Source: Prosthecobacter sp. (GTDB lineage Bacteria > Verrucomicrobiota > Verrucomicrobiia > Verrucomicrobiales > Verrucomicrobiaceae). Taken from it: a stretch of DNA of 14,083 nt. Positions within the stretch are counted from its first letter, which is position 1, and each line of letters begins with the position of its first letter. The translations under genes and the position numbers were made by a program. The notes under the pieces are model-generated. The model ran no database searches. It was given only the letters and a program-made list of their open reading frames with translations, and was not told the origin of the DNA. The stretch lies in contig JAOZVT010000307.1 of assembly GCA_025869455.1 (NCBI GenBank), forward strand, positions 1 through 14,083, given 5' to 3'. This document shows, in pieces, positions 7,555 through 13,684 of the stretch.

Positions 7555-8541
7555 TCAATCTGAAGACTTGGGGTCAAAGGCATCCCTCAGCCCATCTCCC
7601 AGGAAGTTTAGAGCTAACAAACTGAGTGACATAAGCAGTGCCGGGAACGCCAACAGCCACCATTTGCTCTCAAAAGGATTGATCACTTGAGCACCATCTT
7701 TCAAGAGCGACCCCCAACTGGAGGCAGGATCTTCAATGCCCAATCCCAGAAAGCTCAGGAAGGATTCATCCAGAATCACCGCCGGGATAGTCAGCGTGAG
7801 ATAGGTCAAAATGATGGTGCTTAAATTCGGCAGCAGGTGCTTCCTCAAGATGGTCCATCCATTTTGCCCCATCGCACGAGACGCCGTCACAAAGGTCATT
7901 TCACGCAGCACCAACACCTGCCCACGAATGATGCGGGCCATGGTCAACCACTCGACCAAGCCCAACGAAAGAATCATCACCAAAATCTTGGAATAAGGGA
8001 TCAGGTAGCGAGCCGCCTCCTCAAGGCTTTGCCACTGTTTCTCCTGAGCCCACAGGCGCGCACCATCCAGCCAGTCCTTAAACACGCTGTCAAAAGCAGC
8101 GATGAAAATCATGATGAATAGGATGCGCGGCACCGCATACAGCATGTCCACGGCACGCATCATGAAGGCATCCACCCGCCCACCGAAATAACCGCTGATC
8201 ATGCCATACGAAGTCCCAATGAAGAGAGAGATCAGCGCACCGATGATCCCCACTCCCAGCGAAACTTGAGCTCCAGTAAGCAGGCGATAAAAAAGATCCT
8301 GCCCATTCACATCCGTGCCACACAGATGCATCAAGCCAGTTTCAGGACCTAACGACAAAGGCGGCAAGAAGGTGGCATTGCTCGTTGCCTTCAGACTCTC
8401 CGGCAGAAAAAAGGGCACGGTGAAGGCCACGAAGACCAGAACAGCCAAGAAGATGAGCGAGATCATCGCCGGGCGATTCCGACGCACAATTTCCCAGCCC
8501 CCCGGCCGACTGATGGATGCAGCTTTAGGAGCGTCAGGCAT
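7555..8541 (-). CDS. ABC transporter permease, OppC/DppC type
   Basis: A 328-residue inner-membrane permease of the peptide/nickel family. An N-terminal membrane helix (about 27-46) precedes the family signature GTDVNGQDLFYRLLTG (75-90). Further helices follow at about 92-117, 129-150, 184-205, 241-260 and 294-315. The EAA-type cytoplasmic loop that docks the ATPase is at about 219-239 (ASRAMGQNGWTILRKHLLPN). LSFLGLG (262-268) and NFLGDGLRDAFDPK (312-325) are typical of the family ending. Residues about 150-186 form an extra, charged, helix-like insertion between two membrane helices that classical OppC proteins lack. The gene start overlaps the oppB-like stop by 8 bases, so the two are cotranscribed. 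No ATPase or substrate-binding protein gene is present in the window, so the cargo (oligopeptide, dipeptide, nickel or sugar-like) cannot be assigned. Confidence 0.9.
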   Translation of the reverse strand: MPDAPKAASISRPGGWEIVRRNRPAMISLIFLAVLVFVAFTVPFFLPESLKATSNATFLPPLSLGPETGLMHLCGTDVNGQDLFYRLLTGAQVSLGVGIIGALISLFIGTSYGMISGYFGGRVDAFMMRAVDMLYAVPRILFIMIFIAAFDSVFKDWLDGARLWAQEKQWQSLEEAARYLIPYSKILVMILSLGLVEWLTMARIIRGQVLVLREMTFVTASRAMGQNGWTILRKHLLPNLSTIILTYLTLTIPAVILDESFLSFLGLGIEDPASSWGSLLKDGAQVINPFESKWWLLAFPALLMSLSLLALNFLGDGLRDAFDPKSSD

Positions 8542-9454
8542 GGAGCTGGATGCGTTTGTCCAGGACGCTGTAAAGCAGGTCCACGATAAGGTTAAAGACG
8601 ATCAAAAGGGTACAGTAGATAACCACCGCTCCACACAGGAGAAAGGCATCTCGATTCTGAATGGCGTTCACAAAGATGCTACCCGCCCCAGAAATATTGA
8701 AGACACTTTCGACGATCATCGAGCCAGTCAGCAAATGCGCAGCCAGCGGGCCTAAATAAGTCACCACCGGAAGAATAGCCACCTTCATGGCGTGCTTCAC
8801 GAGTGCTTGAGATTCCGTCAGCCCCTTCGCCTTAGCCGTCCGGAGAAAGTCACTTTTCAGCACATCCAGCAGACTGTTTCGCATCAGCCGGGCCACATAC
8901 GCCACATAGGGTGCGGCGAGACAACAAGCTGGCAAAATAAGATGGCTCATGGTGCCCCAGCCCCCCACGGGCAGCCAACCCAGCCAAAGCGCAAACACGG
9001 CTATCAAAAAAGGCCCTGTGATGAAGGAAGGAATCGAGATGGCCACAATAGCCCCAAACATCGCCGTCCAGTCCACCATGGAATCACGACGCATCGCAGC
9101 TAGTGCCCCAATAAAAACGCCGAGAACGCTGGCGATGATAAAAGCCACACCGCCCAGTTTGATGGAAGTCGGCATCTTTTGCCCCAAAATCTCCGCCACG
9201 CGCCAGTTCCGATATTTAGTGGATACACGGAAATCCAGATGTACCAAGTCATTCAAGTAAGCCGTGTACTGTTCCCACAAAGTGCCTTTTAGTTTGTACT
9301 GTCTTTCCAGATTCTCCTGTACTTGAGCAGAGGTCGCCTTTTCCTTATCAAAAGGCCCGCCCGGCAACGAGCGTGTCAGTAAAAAAGTGAGTGACACCGC
9401 GAAGAACAGCACCAAAAGGCTGCTCAAAAGACGGCGGAGGAGAAAGGCGACCAT
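8534..9454 (-). CDS. ABC transporter permease, OppB/DppB type
   Basis: A 306-residue inner-membrane permease, partner of the OppC-like protein. It starts with the characteristic basic-hydrophobic N-terminus (MVAFLLRRLLSSLLVLFF) of this subfamily and has about six membrane helices. The EAA-type loop lies at about 203-228 (FLRTAKAKGLTESQALVKHA). GSMIVESVFNISGAG (244-258) and the ending NLIVDLLYSVLDKRI (288-302) are standard for OppB/DppB. It is the first gene of the pair; upstream the strand changes at 9455, so the operon contains only the two permeases. The product must therefore use an ATPase and a binding protein encoded elsewhere. The region 9455-9555 between it and the divergent cyclo-ligase gene must hold both promoters; no convincing -35/-10 pair was found. 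Confidence 0.92.
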   Translation of the reverse strand: MVAFLLRRLLSSLLVLFFAVSLTFLLTRSLPGGPFDKEKATSAQVQENLERQYKLKGTLWEQYTAYLNDLVHLDFRVSTKYRNWRVAEILGQKMPTSIKLGGVAFIIASVLGVFIGALAAMRRDSMVDWTAMFGAIVAISIPSFITGPFLIAVFALWLGWLPVGGWGTMSHLILPACCLAAPYVAYVARLMRNSLLDVLKSDFLRTAKAKGLTESQALVKHAMKVAILPVVTYLGPLAAHLLTGSMIVESVFNISGAGSIFVNAIQNRDAFLLCGAVVIYCTLLIVFNLIVDLLYSVLDKRIQLHA

Positions 9455-9555
9455 TCATGGGAAGATGCAGGGACTTCTGGCCAGAGGCAAGCGCCGGACG
9501 AAGCTCAGCCAAAGTTGCTCTTTCAAACTCACCCATTTTGACTCAATACACTCTC

Positions 9556-10140
9556 ATGACCGCCCCAAACACCGCTAAAGCCGAACTCCGCCGCCAAGTG
9601 CGGGAGCGTTTGCGCAGTGTGACACGGGAGGAGTTGGCCACGTGGTCTGATTTGCTGGTCAGCCGATTGCAGGCACAGACGGAGCTATGGGCCACACCTG
9701 GAACCGTCGCCCTCTTTGGTGGACTGAGAAACGAACCCGATCTGATCACCCAATTTCTCCCCTGGTTGCGATCCCAAGGCTGGCGAACCCTTTTATTCGC
9801 CGTGGAAGGCGTCTCCTTATCTCCTTATGAAGTTACGGGGCCAGAAGACTTGAAACGAGGCCCATTGGGAGTTTGGGAACCTGTTACCGAAGGGCGAAAC
9901 ACCGTTTCTTTGGCAGATTTGACCCTTATCCTAGTGCCTGGGCTAGCTTTCAGTAGCCAAGATGGTACCCGTCTGGGGCGTGGCGGCGGTTACTATGACC
10001 GCCTCCTTTCAGCCCCTTCGGTCACGGCTAGACGACTCGGCATTGCTTTTGAAGCCCAAGTCTTTCCGGAAATCCCCCACGAATCCCACGATGCCCGGGT
10101 GAAATCCCTGCTCACGGAGCAAAAGACTCGCCATTGGTAA
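9556..10140 (+). CDS. fau: 5-formyltetrahydrofolate cyclo-ligase
   Basis: A 194-residue cytoplasmic enzyme (5,10-methenyltetrahydrofolate synthetase, YgfA/Fau) that uses ATP to convert 5-formyl-THF to 5,10-methenyl-THF, returning a stored folate to one-carbon metabolism. The N-terminal AKAELRRQVRERL (7-19) holds the usual Lys near the nucleotide site. VALFGGLRNEPD (51-62) corresponds to the substrate region, and LVPGLAF with GRGGGYYDRLL (141-151) is the family's diagnostic phosphate-binding motif. IPHESHDARV (173-182) is the usual C-terminal motif. Length is normal. The ATG at 9556 is preferred; the same frame is open back to a GTG at 9391, but the additional 55 residues are low in sense and overlap oppB. 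It precedes trpB by 93 bases on the same strand. Confidence 0.93.
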   Translation: MTAPNTAKAELRRQVRERLRSVTREELATWSDLLVSRLQAQTELWATPGTVALFGGLRNEPDLITQFLPWLRSQGWRTLLFAVEGVSLSPYEVTGPEDLKRGPLGVWEPVTEGRNTVSLADLTLILVPGLAFSSQDGTRLGRGGGYYDRLLSAPSVTARRLGIAFEAQVFPEIPHESHDARVKSLLTEQKTRHW

Positions 10141-10192
10141 AAGGGAATCCTTCTGTTTTTAGCACGATCTTCCTTTGATTTCTCACCTCCCT

Positions 10193-10220
10193 TTGCCAAG
10201 CGGCGTATCTGATCTATCCT
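10193..10220 (+). promoter_or_regulatory. Candidate promoter for trpB
   Basis: TTGCCA (10193-10198) and TATCCT (10215-10220) are separated by 16 bases and would start transcription near 10227, leaving a leader of about seven bases before the trpB ATG. This fits the absence of a Shine-Dalgarno sequence there. No attenuator hairpin or leader peptide is visible. Weak matches, so tentative. Confidence 0.25.
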
Positions 10221-10233
10221 GTTCTTCCCCGCC

Positions 10234-11457
10234 ATGACTGCCACTGCTGCTCCCCTTCCCGTGATGCCTGACAAACACGGCCACTTCGGCCGCTACGGAG
10301 GCATGTTTGTGCCAGAAACTCTCATGTCCGCTCTCAATGAGCTGTCTGAAGAATACGGGCGCGCCAAAGCGGACCCCCTTTTCCAGACGGAGCTGAATCG
10401 CCTCCTCCACGAATACGTTGGACGCCCAACCCCTCTTTATTTTGCCGAACGCTGGACGGAAAAGCTGGGTGGTGCTCGGATCTATCTGAAGCGCGAAGAT
10501 TTGCTGCACACAGGCGCTCATAAGATCAACAATGCCCTCGGTCAGGCCTTGCTCGCCCTCCGTTTGGGCAAACAACGCATCATTGCAGAAACAGGTGCCG
10601 GTCAGCATGGTGTGGCCACCGCCACCGTCTGCGCCCGCTTCGGCCTGGATTGCACCATTTACATGGGCCAGGTGGACATGGAACGCCAAGCCCTGAATGT
10701 CGCCCGCATGCGCTTCTTGGGAGCCAAAGTCGTGGCCGTCACCGCTGGCCAAGCCACTCTGAAAGAAGCCGTCAATGAAGCCATGCGCGACTGGGTGACC
10801 AATGTGCATAGCACCCATTACATTCTGGGCAGTGCTCTGGGTTCACACCCCTTCCCCATGATGGTGCGTGATTTCCACCGCGTCATCGGGGTGGAAGCCC
10901 GGCAGCAAATCCTGGAGCGCGAACAGCGCCTGCCTGACCTCCTCGTTGCCTGTGTCGGTGGTGGCAGCAATTCCATCGGCCTTTTCCACCCATTTCTTAA
11001 TGACGCGAATGTACGCATGATTGGTGTCGAAGCGGGAGGCGACGGCATCTTGCCAGAGCGCCACGCGGCCCGCTTCCAGGGAGGTCGCCTCGGTGTCCTC
11101 CAGGGAACCAAGACTTGGTTGCTAGCCAATGAAGACGGCCAGATTGAGCTGACCCACAGCGTCAGTGCTGGACTCGACTACGCCGCTATCGGTCCTGAGC
11201 ACGCTTGGTTGCATGACGAAGGTCGCGTAGAGTACAACTACGCCACCGACACGGAAGCCTTGGACGCCTTCCAGGAACTCAGCCAGATCGAGGGCATCAT
11301 CCCCGCCCTCGAAAGCAGCCATGCCATTGCCGAGGTGAAAAAAGTCGCCCCGAAGATGAGCAAGGACCAAGTCATCATCGTGAACCTCTCCGGTCGCGGT
11401 GATAAAGATGTGGCCCAAGCCGCCCGCATGATCTTCAAGGAAGAGCTGAAGTTTTAA
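10234..11457 (+). CDS. trpB: Tryptophan synthase beta chain
   Basis: A 407-residue pyridoxal-phosphate enzyme that condenses indole with L-serine to form L-tryptophan. The start is confirmed by GHFGRYGGMFVPETL (16-30), the standard TrpB N-terminus. The PLP lysine is Lys97 in HTGAHKINNA; ETGAGQHG (119-126) includes the catalytic Glu119; GGGSN (242-246) binds the PLP phosphate; and the monovalent-cation and C-terminal regions (HDEGRVEYN, IIPALESSHA, NLSGRGDKD) are complete. GRPTPL (63-68) and KLGGARIYLKRED are typical of the TrpB1 class that works with TrpA. No trpA follows: the next plus-strand gene is 935 bases away and unrelated. TrpA must therefore be encoded elsewhere if present. A related TrpB2 assignment is unlikely because the motifs are of the TrpB1 type. 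Confidence 0.97.
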   Translation: MTATAAPLPVMPDKHGHFGRYGGMFVPETLMSALNELSEEYGRAKADPLFQTELNRLLHEYVGRPTPLYFAERWTEKLGGARIYLKREDLLHTGAHKINNALGQALLALRLGKQRIIAETGAGQHGVATATVCARFGLDCTIYMGQVDMERQALNVARMRFLGAKVVAVTAGQATLKEAVNEAMRDWVTNVHSTHYILGSALGSHPFPMMVRDFHRVIGVEARQQILEREQRLPDLLVACVGGGSNSIGLFHPFLNDANVRMIGVEAGGDGILPERHAARFQGGRLGVLQGTKTWLLANEDGQIELTHSVSAGLDYAAIGPEHAWLHDEGRVEYNYATDTEALDAFQELSQIEGIIPALESSHAIAEVKKVAPKMSKDQVIIVNLSGRGDKDVAQAARMIFKEELKF

Positions 11458-11589
11458 TCTGACGCCTGGAGGGGGCCGACGATTCACTTGATGTTATAAC
11501 ACCTGTGGGTGCAAATGCCATTATAGCGATAGAATTCAAGCCGCGTCCGAGTGACTAAAGCCACAGTCTCACGGCATCCGAAAAAGTCC

Positions 11590-12195
11590 TCAACGACTCG
11601 CCGACAAAGTCTTCGCAGAGACCTCGGCGCGTCGGATTTCCTCCAAAGGGGCAGGGCCAGGAGAGGGACTCAGACCTTCAGCATTGGATTCGATAGCGCG
11701 GAGGGCAGGAACCTCAGCCCGGCGAACTTCTTCAATCGGCTGAGATTCAATCGACGAAGCGACCTCCGCACGACGCACCTCAAAAAGTGGCGCTGAATCG
11801 GATACCTCGGCACGGCGGACTTCCTCCAACGCCATCACCACCAGACGCTCACTCGCAGGCGTGTATGAATAGACGGCCTCCTTCACGATGGCGGTGCGGC
11901 GCGGCGCCACTTTCACCGCCGTTTCGAAAATTTTCTGAACCAAGAGGGGCTTGGCGCGCACGGCATCCATGGCCGCCGTAACGATCTCCGCCGCACACTC
12001 TTCATTGATGACTAGGGCATCCTCCAGACGCATGATCATGAGATCAGGCCGATCCTGGATCGCCTTGATCAGATTGGCGCACAACGTCTCACAGGGAGAC
12101 TCCCAGACCAGCGCCCTCGGCGCACCCACATCTTCACCAGAAGACTCCAGAGCCGAAGCGGCCAGGAGCAAAATCAATGGGTAAAGAGAGCGCAT
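11590..12195 (-). CDS. Exported protein with four (L/I)EE(V/I)RRAEV-type repeats
   Basis: A 201-residue protein of no family that I recognise. The ATG at 12195 starts a signal peptide (MRSLYPLILLLAASA); the frame is open 32 codons further upstream, but that part looks non-coding. Residues about 34-113 are Ala/Val-rich amphipathic helices broken by prolines (RPDLM, AKPLLV, VAPRR), like a small helical-repeat domain. Cys35, Cys39 and Cys67 could form disulfides. The tail (about 120-201) carries four short repeats: LEEVRRAEV (123-131), FEVRRAEV (138-145), IEEVRRAEV (154-162) and LEEIRRAEV (184-192), joined by Ser/Pro/Ala-rich linkers of 6, 8 and 21 residues. Linkers of this type suggest a flexible tail displaying linear motifs. 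It is divergent from a methyltransferase gene across 197 bases. A role in binding, assembly or as a processed precursor is possible; none is shown. Confidence 0.8.
   Translation of the reverse strand: MRSLYPLILLLAASALESSGEDVGAPRALVWESPCETLCANLIKAIQDRPDLMIMRLEDALVINEECAAEIVTAAMDAVRAKPLLVQKIFETAVKVAPRRTAIVKEAVYSYTPASERLVVMALEEVRRAEVSDSAPLFEVRRAEVASSIESQPIEEVRRAEVPALRAIESNAEGLSPSPGPAPLEEIRRAEVSAKTLSASR
11620..11829 (-). repeat. Four degenerate in-frame repeats coding (L/I/F)EE(V/I)RRAEV
   Basis: The copies lie at 11803-11829, 11761-11784, 11710-11736 and 11620-11646 (minus-strand order). Start-to-start distances are multiples of three and irregular (45, 48 and 90 bases when measured along the coding strand). 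The six-codon core V-R-R-A-E-V uses different codons in the copies: Val GTC/GTG/GTT (Ile ATC in the last), Arg CGC/CGT/CGC/CGA, Arg CGT/CGT/CGG/CGC, Ala GCC/GCG/GCT/GCC, Val GTA/GTC/GTT/GTC; only Glu GAG is constant. The peptide is conserved while the DNA is not. Confidence 0.9.
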
Positions 12196-12321
12196 AAAGT
12201 GAAAATGAAAGCCGCAGAAGCCCTCACCGTATTGGGAGAGAACGTCTGCAGCAGGTATTTTGACGCGCGGCATCCATGCCAGATTCAACAATAAGACACC
12301 AGAAAAAATTCCAAGAGTCTT

Positions 12322-12370
12322 GTTAAGGCGGTTTTTAACGAGAGCCCAGCACTCGACTTGCCAGGCAAGT
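12322..12370. promoter_or_regulatory. Inverted repeats in the divergent control region
   Basis: The 197-base spacer 12196-12392 between the repeat-protein and methyltransferase genes holds no gene that I can support. It contains the inverted repeat GTTAA/TTAAC (12322-12326 and 12335-12339) and a tighter palindrome ACTTGCC-A-GGCAAGT (12356-12370), whose 7-base arms flank one base. The palindrome ends 22 bases before the methyltransferase ATG, where an operator would act. No T-tract follows, so it is not a terminator. Confidence 0.4.
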
Positions 12371-12392
12371 TAGATCATGTTCCAATTCCGCC

Positions 12393-13043
12393 ATGACTGA
12401 GCCAATCACAGATTCCCTGGAACCAGGAGCAGGAGAATCCCTCCTTATCCACTCCGCGAAATCCATGCCCCCCTCCATTGCTCAGGACATGGCCAAATTG
12501 AAGGGACTCCTCAAAGAGGGGCTAAAACCCAATCTAAAACCCGCCAGTGATCTCCGCATCCTGAACCTAGCCTGTGGGCGTTGTGACGAAGCCGAAACCC
12601 TCGTCACCGTAGGCCAAGAATTGGCACCCAAAGGCCATGTAGAGATGGTAGGCGCGGACATTCGCATTCGTGAAATCCGTCAGGCTCGGGAACAACATGC
12701 CCATTTGCCGGCCAAATTCTTGATCGAAGACGCCACCAAAATGGATCAGCACAAGGAACTCGGCGATGACTTCAATCTCGTCTTCCTGCGCCATCAGAAC
12801 TTCTGGCATGGGCAAGAACTCTGGAAAAAGATCTTTGATCAGGGCATCGCCAAATTAAGACCGGATGGCATGCTGGTCATCACCAGTTACTTCGATGTCG
12901 AACACAGACTGGCTCTCCGTGCCCTGGAGTCTTTAGGCATGGAAGTTGTGAGCAACACCCGCAACAAAGCCTCCCGTGAACTCTCAGATGCTCCAGGTAA
13001 ATCCGTGGATCGCTGGGTCGCGGTGCTAAAACGCAGAGTGTAG
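12393..13043 (+). CDS. Class I SAM-dependent methyltransferase
   Basis: A 216-residue cytoplasmic protein with the Rossmann-like order of class I methyltransferases. Motif I is ILNLACGRCDEAE (56-68), followed by an acidic strand end VGADI (86-90, Asp89 expected to hold the SAM ribose), FLIEDATKM (109-117) for the adenine-contacting region, FNLVFLRHQNFW (127-138) as motif IV and LRPDGMLVITSY (155-166) as motif VI. The glycine-rich loop is unusual: Cys and Asp stand where GxG is common, though CG is kept. The N-terminal 50 residues are helical and family-specific. Substrate is unknown. It is divergent from the repeat-protein gene and ends 14 bases from the convergent TPR gene. No Shine-Dalgarno sequence precedes the ATG. 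Confidence 0.82.
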   Translation: MTEPITDSLEPGAGESLLIHSAKSMPPSIAQDMAKLKGLLKEGLKPNLKPASDLRILNLACGRCDEAETLVTVGQELAPKGHVEMVGADIRIREIRQAREQHAHLPAKFLIEDATKMDQHKELGDDFNLVFLRHQNFWHGQELWKKIFDQGIAKLRPDGMLVITSYFDVEHRLALRALESLGMEVVSNTRNKASRELSDAPGKSVDRWVAVLKRRV

Positions 13044-13057
13044 GTGCAAGATCACTT

Positions 13058-13684
13058 TCACTCCCAGCCACGCACCTTCACATGCACCTGCGCACAGGTG
13101 CCCATGTAACTGTCCATGGCGTAATCCTTGGCCGCTTTTAGCATGTGCTCCTTAGCTTTTGCTTCATCGCCCAGGGCCTCAAAATAAAGTCCTAAATAGA
13201 GATGCGCATAGCACCTGTGGTTACGCAGATCTTCGCCTTCTCCAGACTCGGCCGCTTTTAAAACAGCTTCCGCATTGCCAGTTCCAGCAAAGAGATCATG
13301 CACCTCCTTCATGGGAATGCGCGAGTCACCGCGAATCGGGATCAGCGCCTTTCGCGCAGCATCCACACTTTCAGCACGGGCCACACAAATGAAATGCCAA
13401 GCCGCATTTTCGACATCAGCGGGATTCACCGTTTGATGCACCTCAAACTGTTCGCGCCCCGCCTTGTAGTCACCCGTGTAATAAAGAGACAACCCACGCT
13501 GCCAAAGCTGCGGTTTTGATTCCGGCACCAACTCAATGAGCTTATCAAAAGCTGCCACCGACTCCTTCGGCTTCGCGTCATAAAATGCAGCCACTCCTTC
13601 ACTAAACAATTGATTAGGCGTCTGCTTTTCCTGCGCGACCAGAGGCAGGCCAAGAAAGGCTATCAGTGTAATGAGATGCTTCAT
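13058..13684 (-). CDS. Secreted TPR-like protein
   Basis: A 208-residue exported protein. The signal peptide MKHLITLIAFLGLPLVA is followed by a likely cleavage near Ala17/Gln18. Two tetratricopeptide-type helix pairs are recognisable at about 24-57 (LFSEGVAAFYDAKPKESVAAFDKLIELVP) and 58-91 (LWQRGLSLYYTGDYKAGREQFEVHQTVNP, the best match), with a further one near 157-190 (AHLYLGLYFEALGDEAKAKEHMLKAA). The region between is helical and less regular. TPRs usually bind partner proteins. The start overlaps the stop of the thioredoxin-like gene (ATGA, 13681-13684) and has a strong Shine-Dalgarno sequence, so both are made together and may act together in the envelope. A specific role cannot be read. 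The 3' end is 14 bases from the convergent methyltransferase gene. Confidence 0.87.
   Translation of the reverse strand: MKHLITLIAFLGLPLVAQEKQTPNQLFSEGVAAFYDAKPKESVAAFDKLIELVPESKPQLWQRGLSLYYTGDYKAGREQFEVHQTVNPADVENAAWHFICVARAESVDAARKALIPIRGDSRIPMKEVHDLFAGTGNAEAVLKAAESGEGEDLRNHRCYAHLYLGLYFEALGDEAKAKEHMLKAAKDYAMDSYMGTCAQVHVKVRGWE

Noticed and set aside
7157..7690. Plus-strand open frame of 177 codons
   Set aside because: It covers the PilZ-like gene in antisense and runs into the 3' end of the OppC-like gene; it has no motif, and the minus-strand reading gives a plausible beta-barrel pattern.
9391..9555. Upstream extension of the cyclo-ligase gene to a GTG
   Set aside because: The additional 55 residues do not resemble the family N-terminus and overlap oppB; the ATG at 9556 gives the normal length.
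9455..9555. Possible 6S RNA next to the ygfA-type gene, as in proteobacteria
   Set aside because: The spacer is only about 100 bases and does not show the long bulged hairpin of 6S RNA.
10183..10818. Minus-strand open frame of 211 codons opposite trpB
   Set aside because: Antisense shadow of a strongly conserved gene; composition reflects the trpB codons, with no domain of its own.
11499..11511. Small CACC/GGTG hairpin after trpB as a terminator
   Set aside because: A four-base stem without a T-tract is too weak to support termination.
11551..11796. Plus-strand Arg/Ser-rich open frame of 81 codons
   Set aside because: Shadow of the repeat tail; the minus-strand frame conserves a peptide despite synonymous changes, whereas this frame does not.
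11620..11829. CRISPR array or DNA-level direct repeats
   Set aside because: Copies are degenerate, unevenly spaced by multiples of three and in frame within a signal-peptide-bearing gene.
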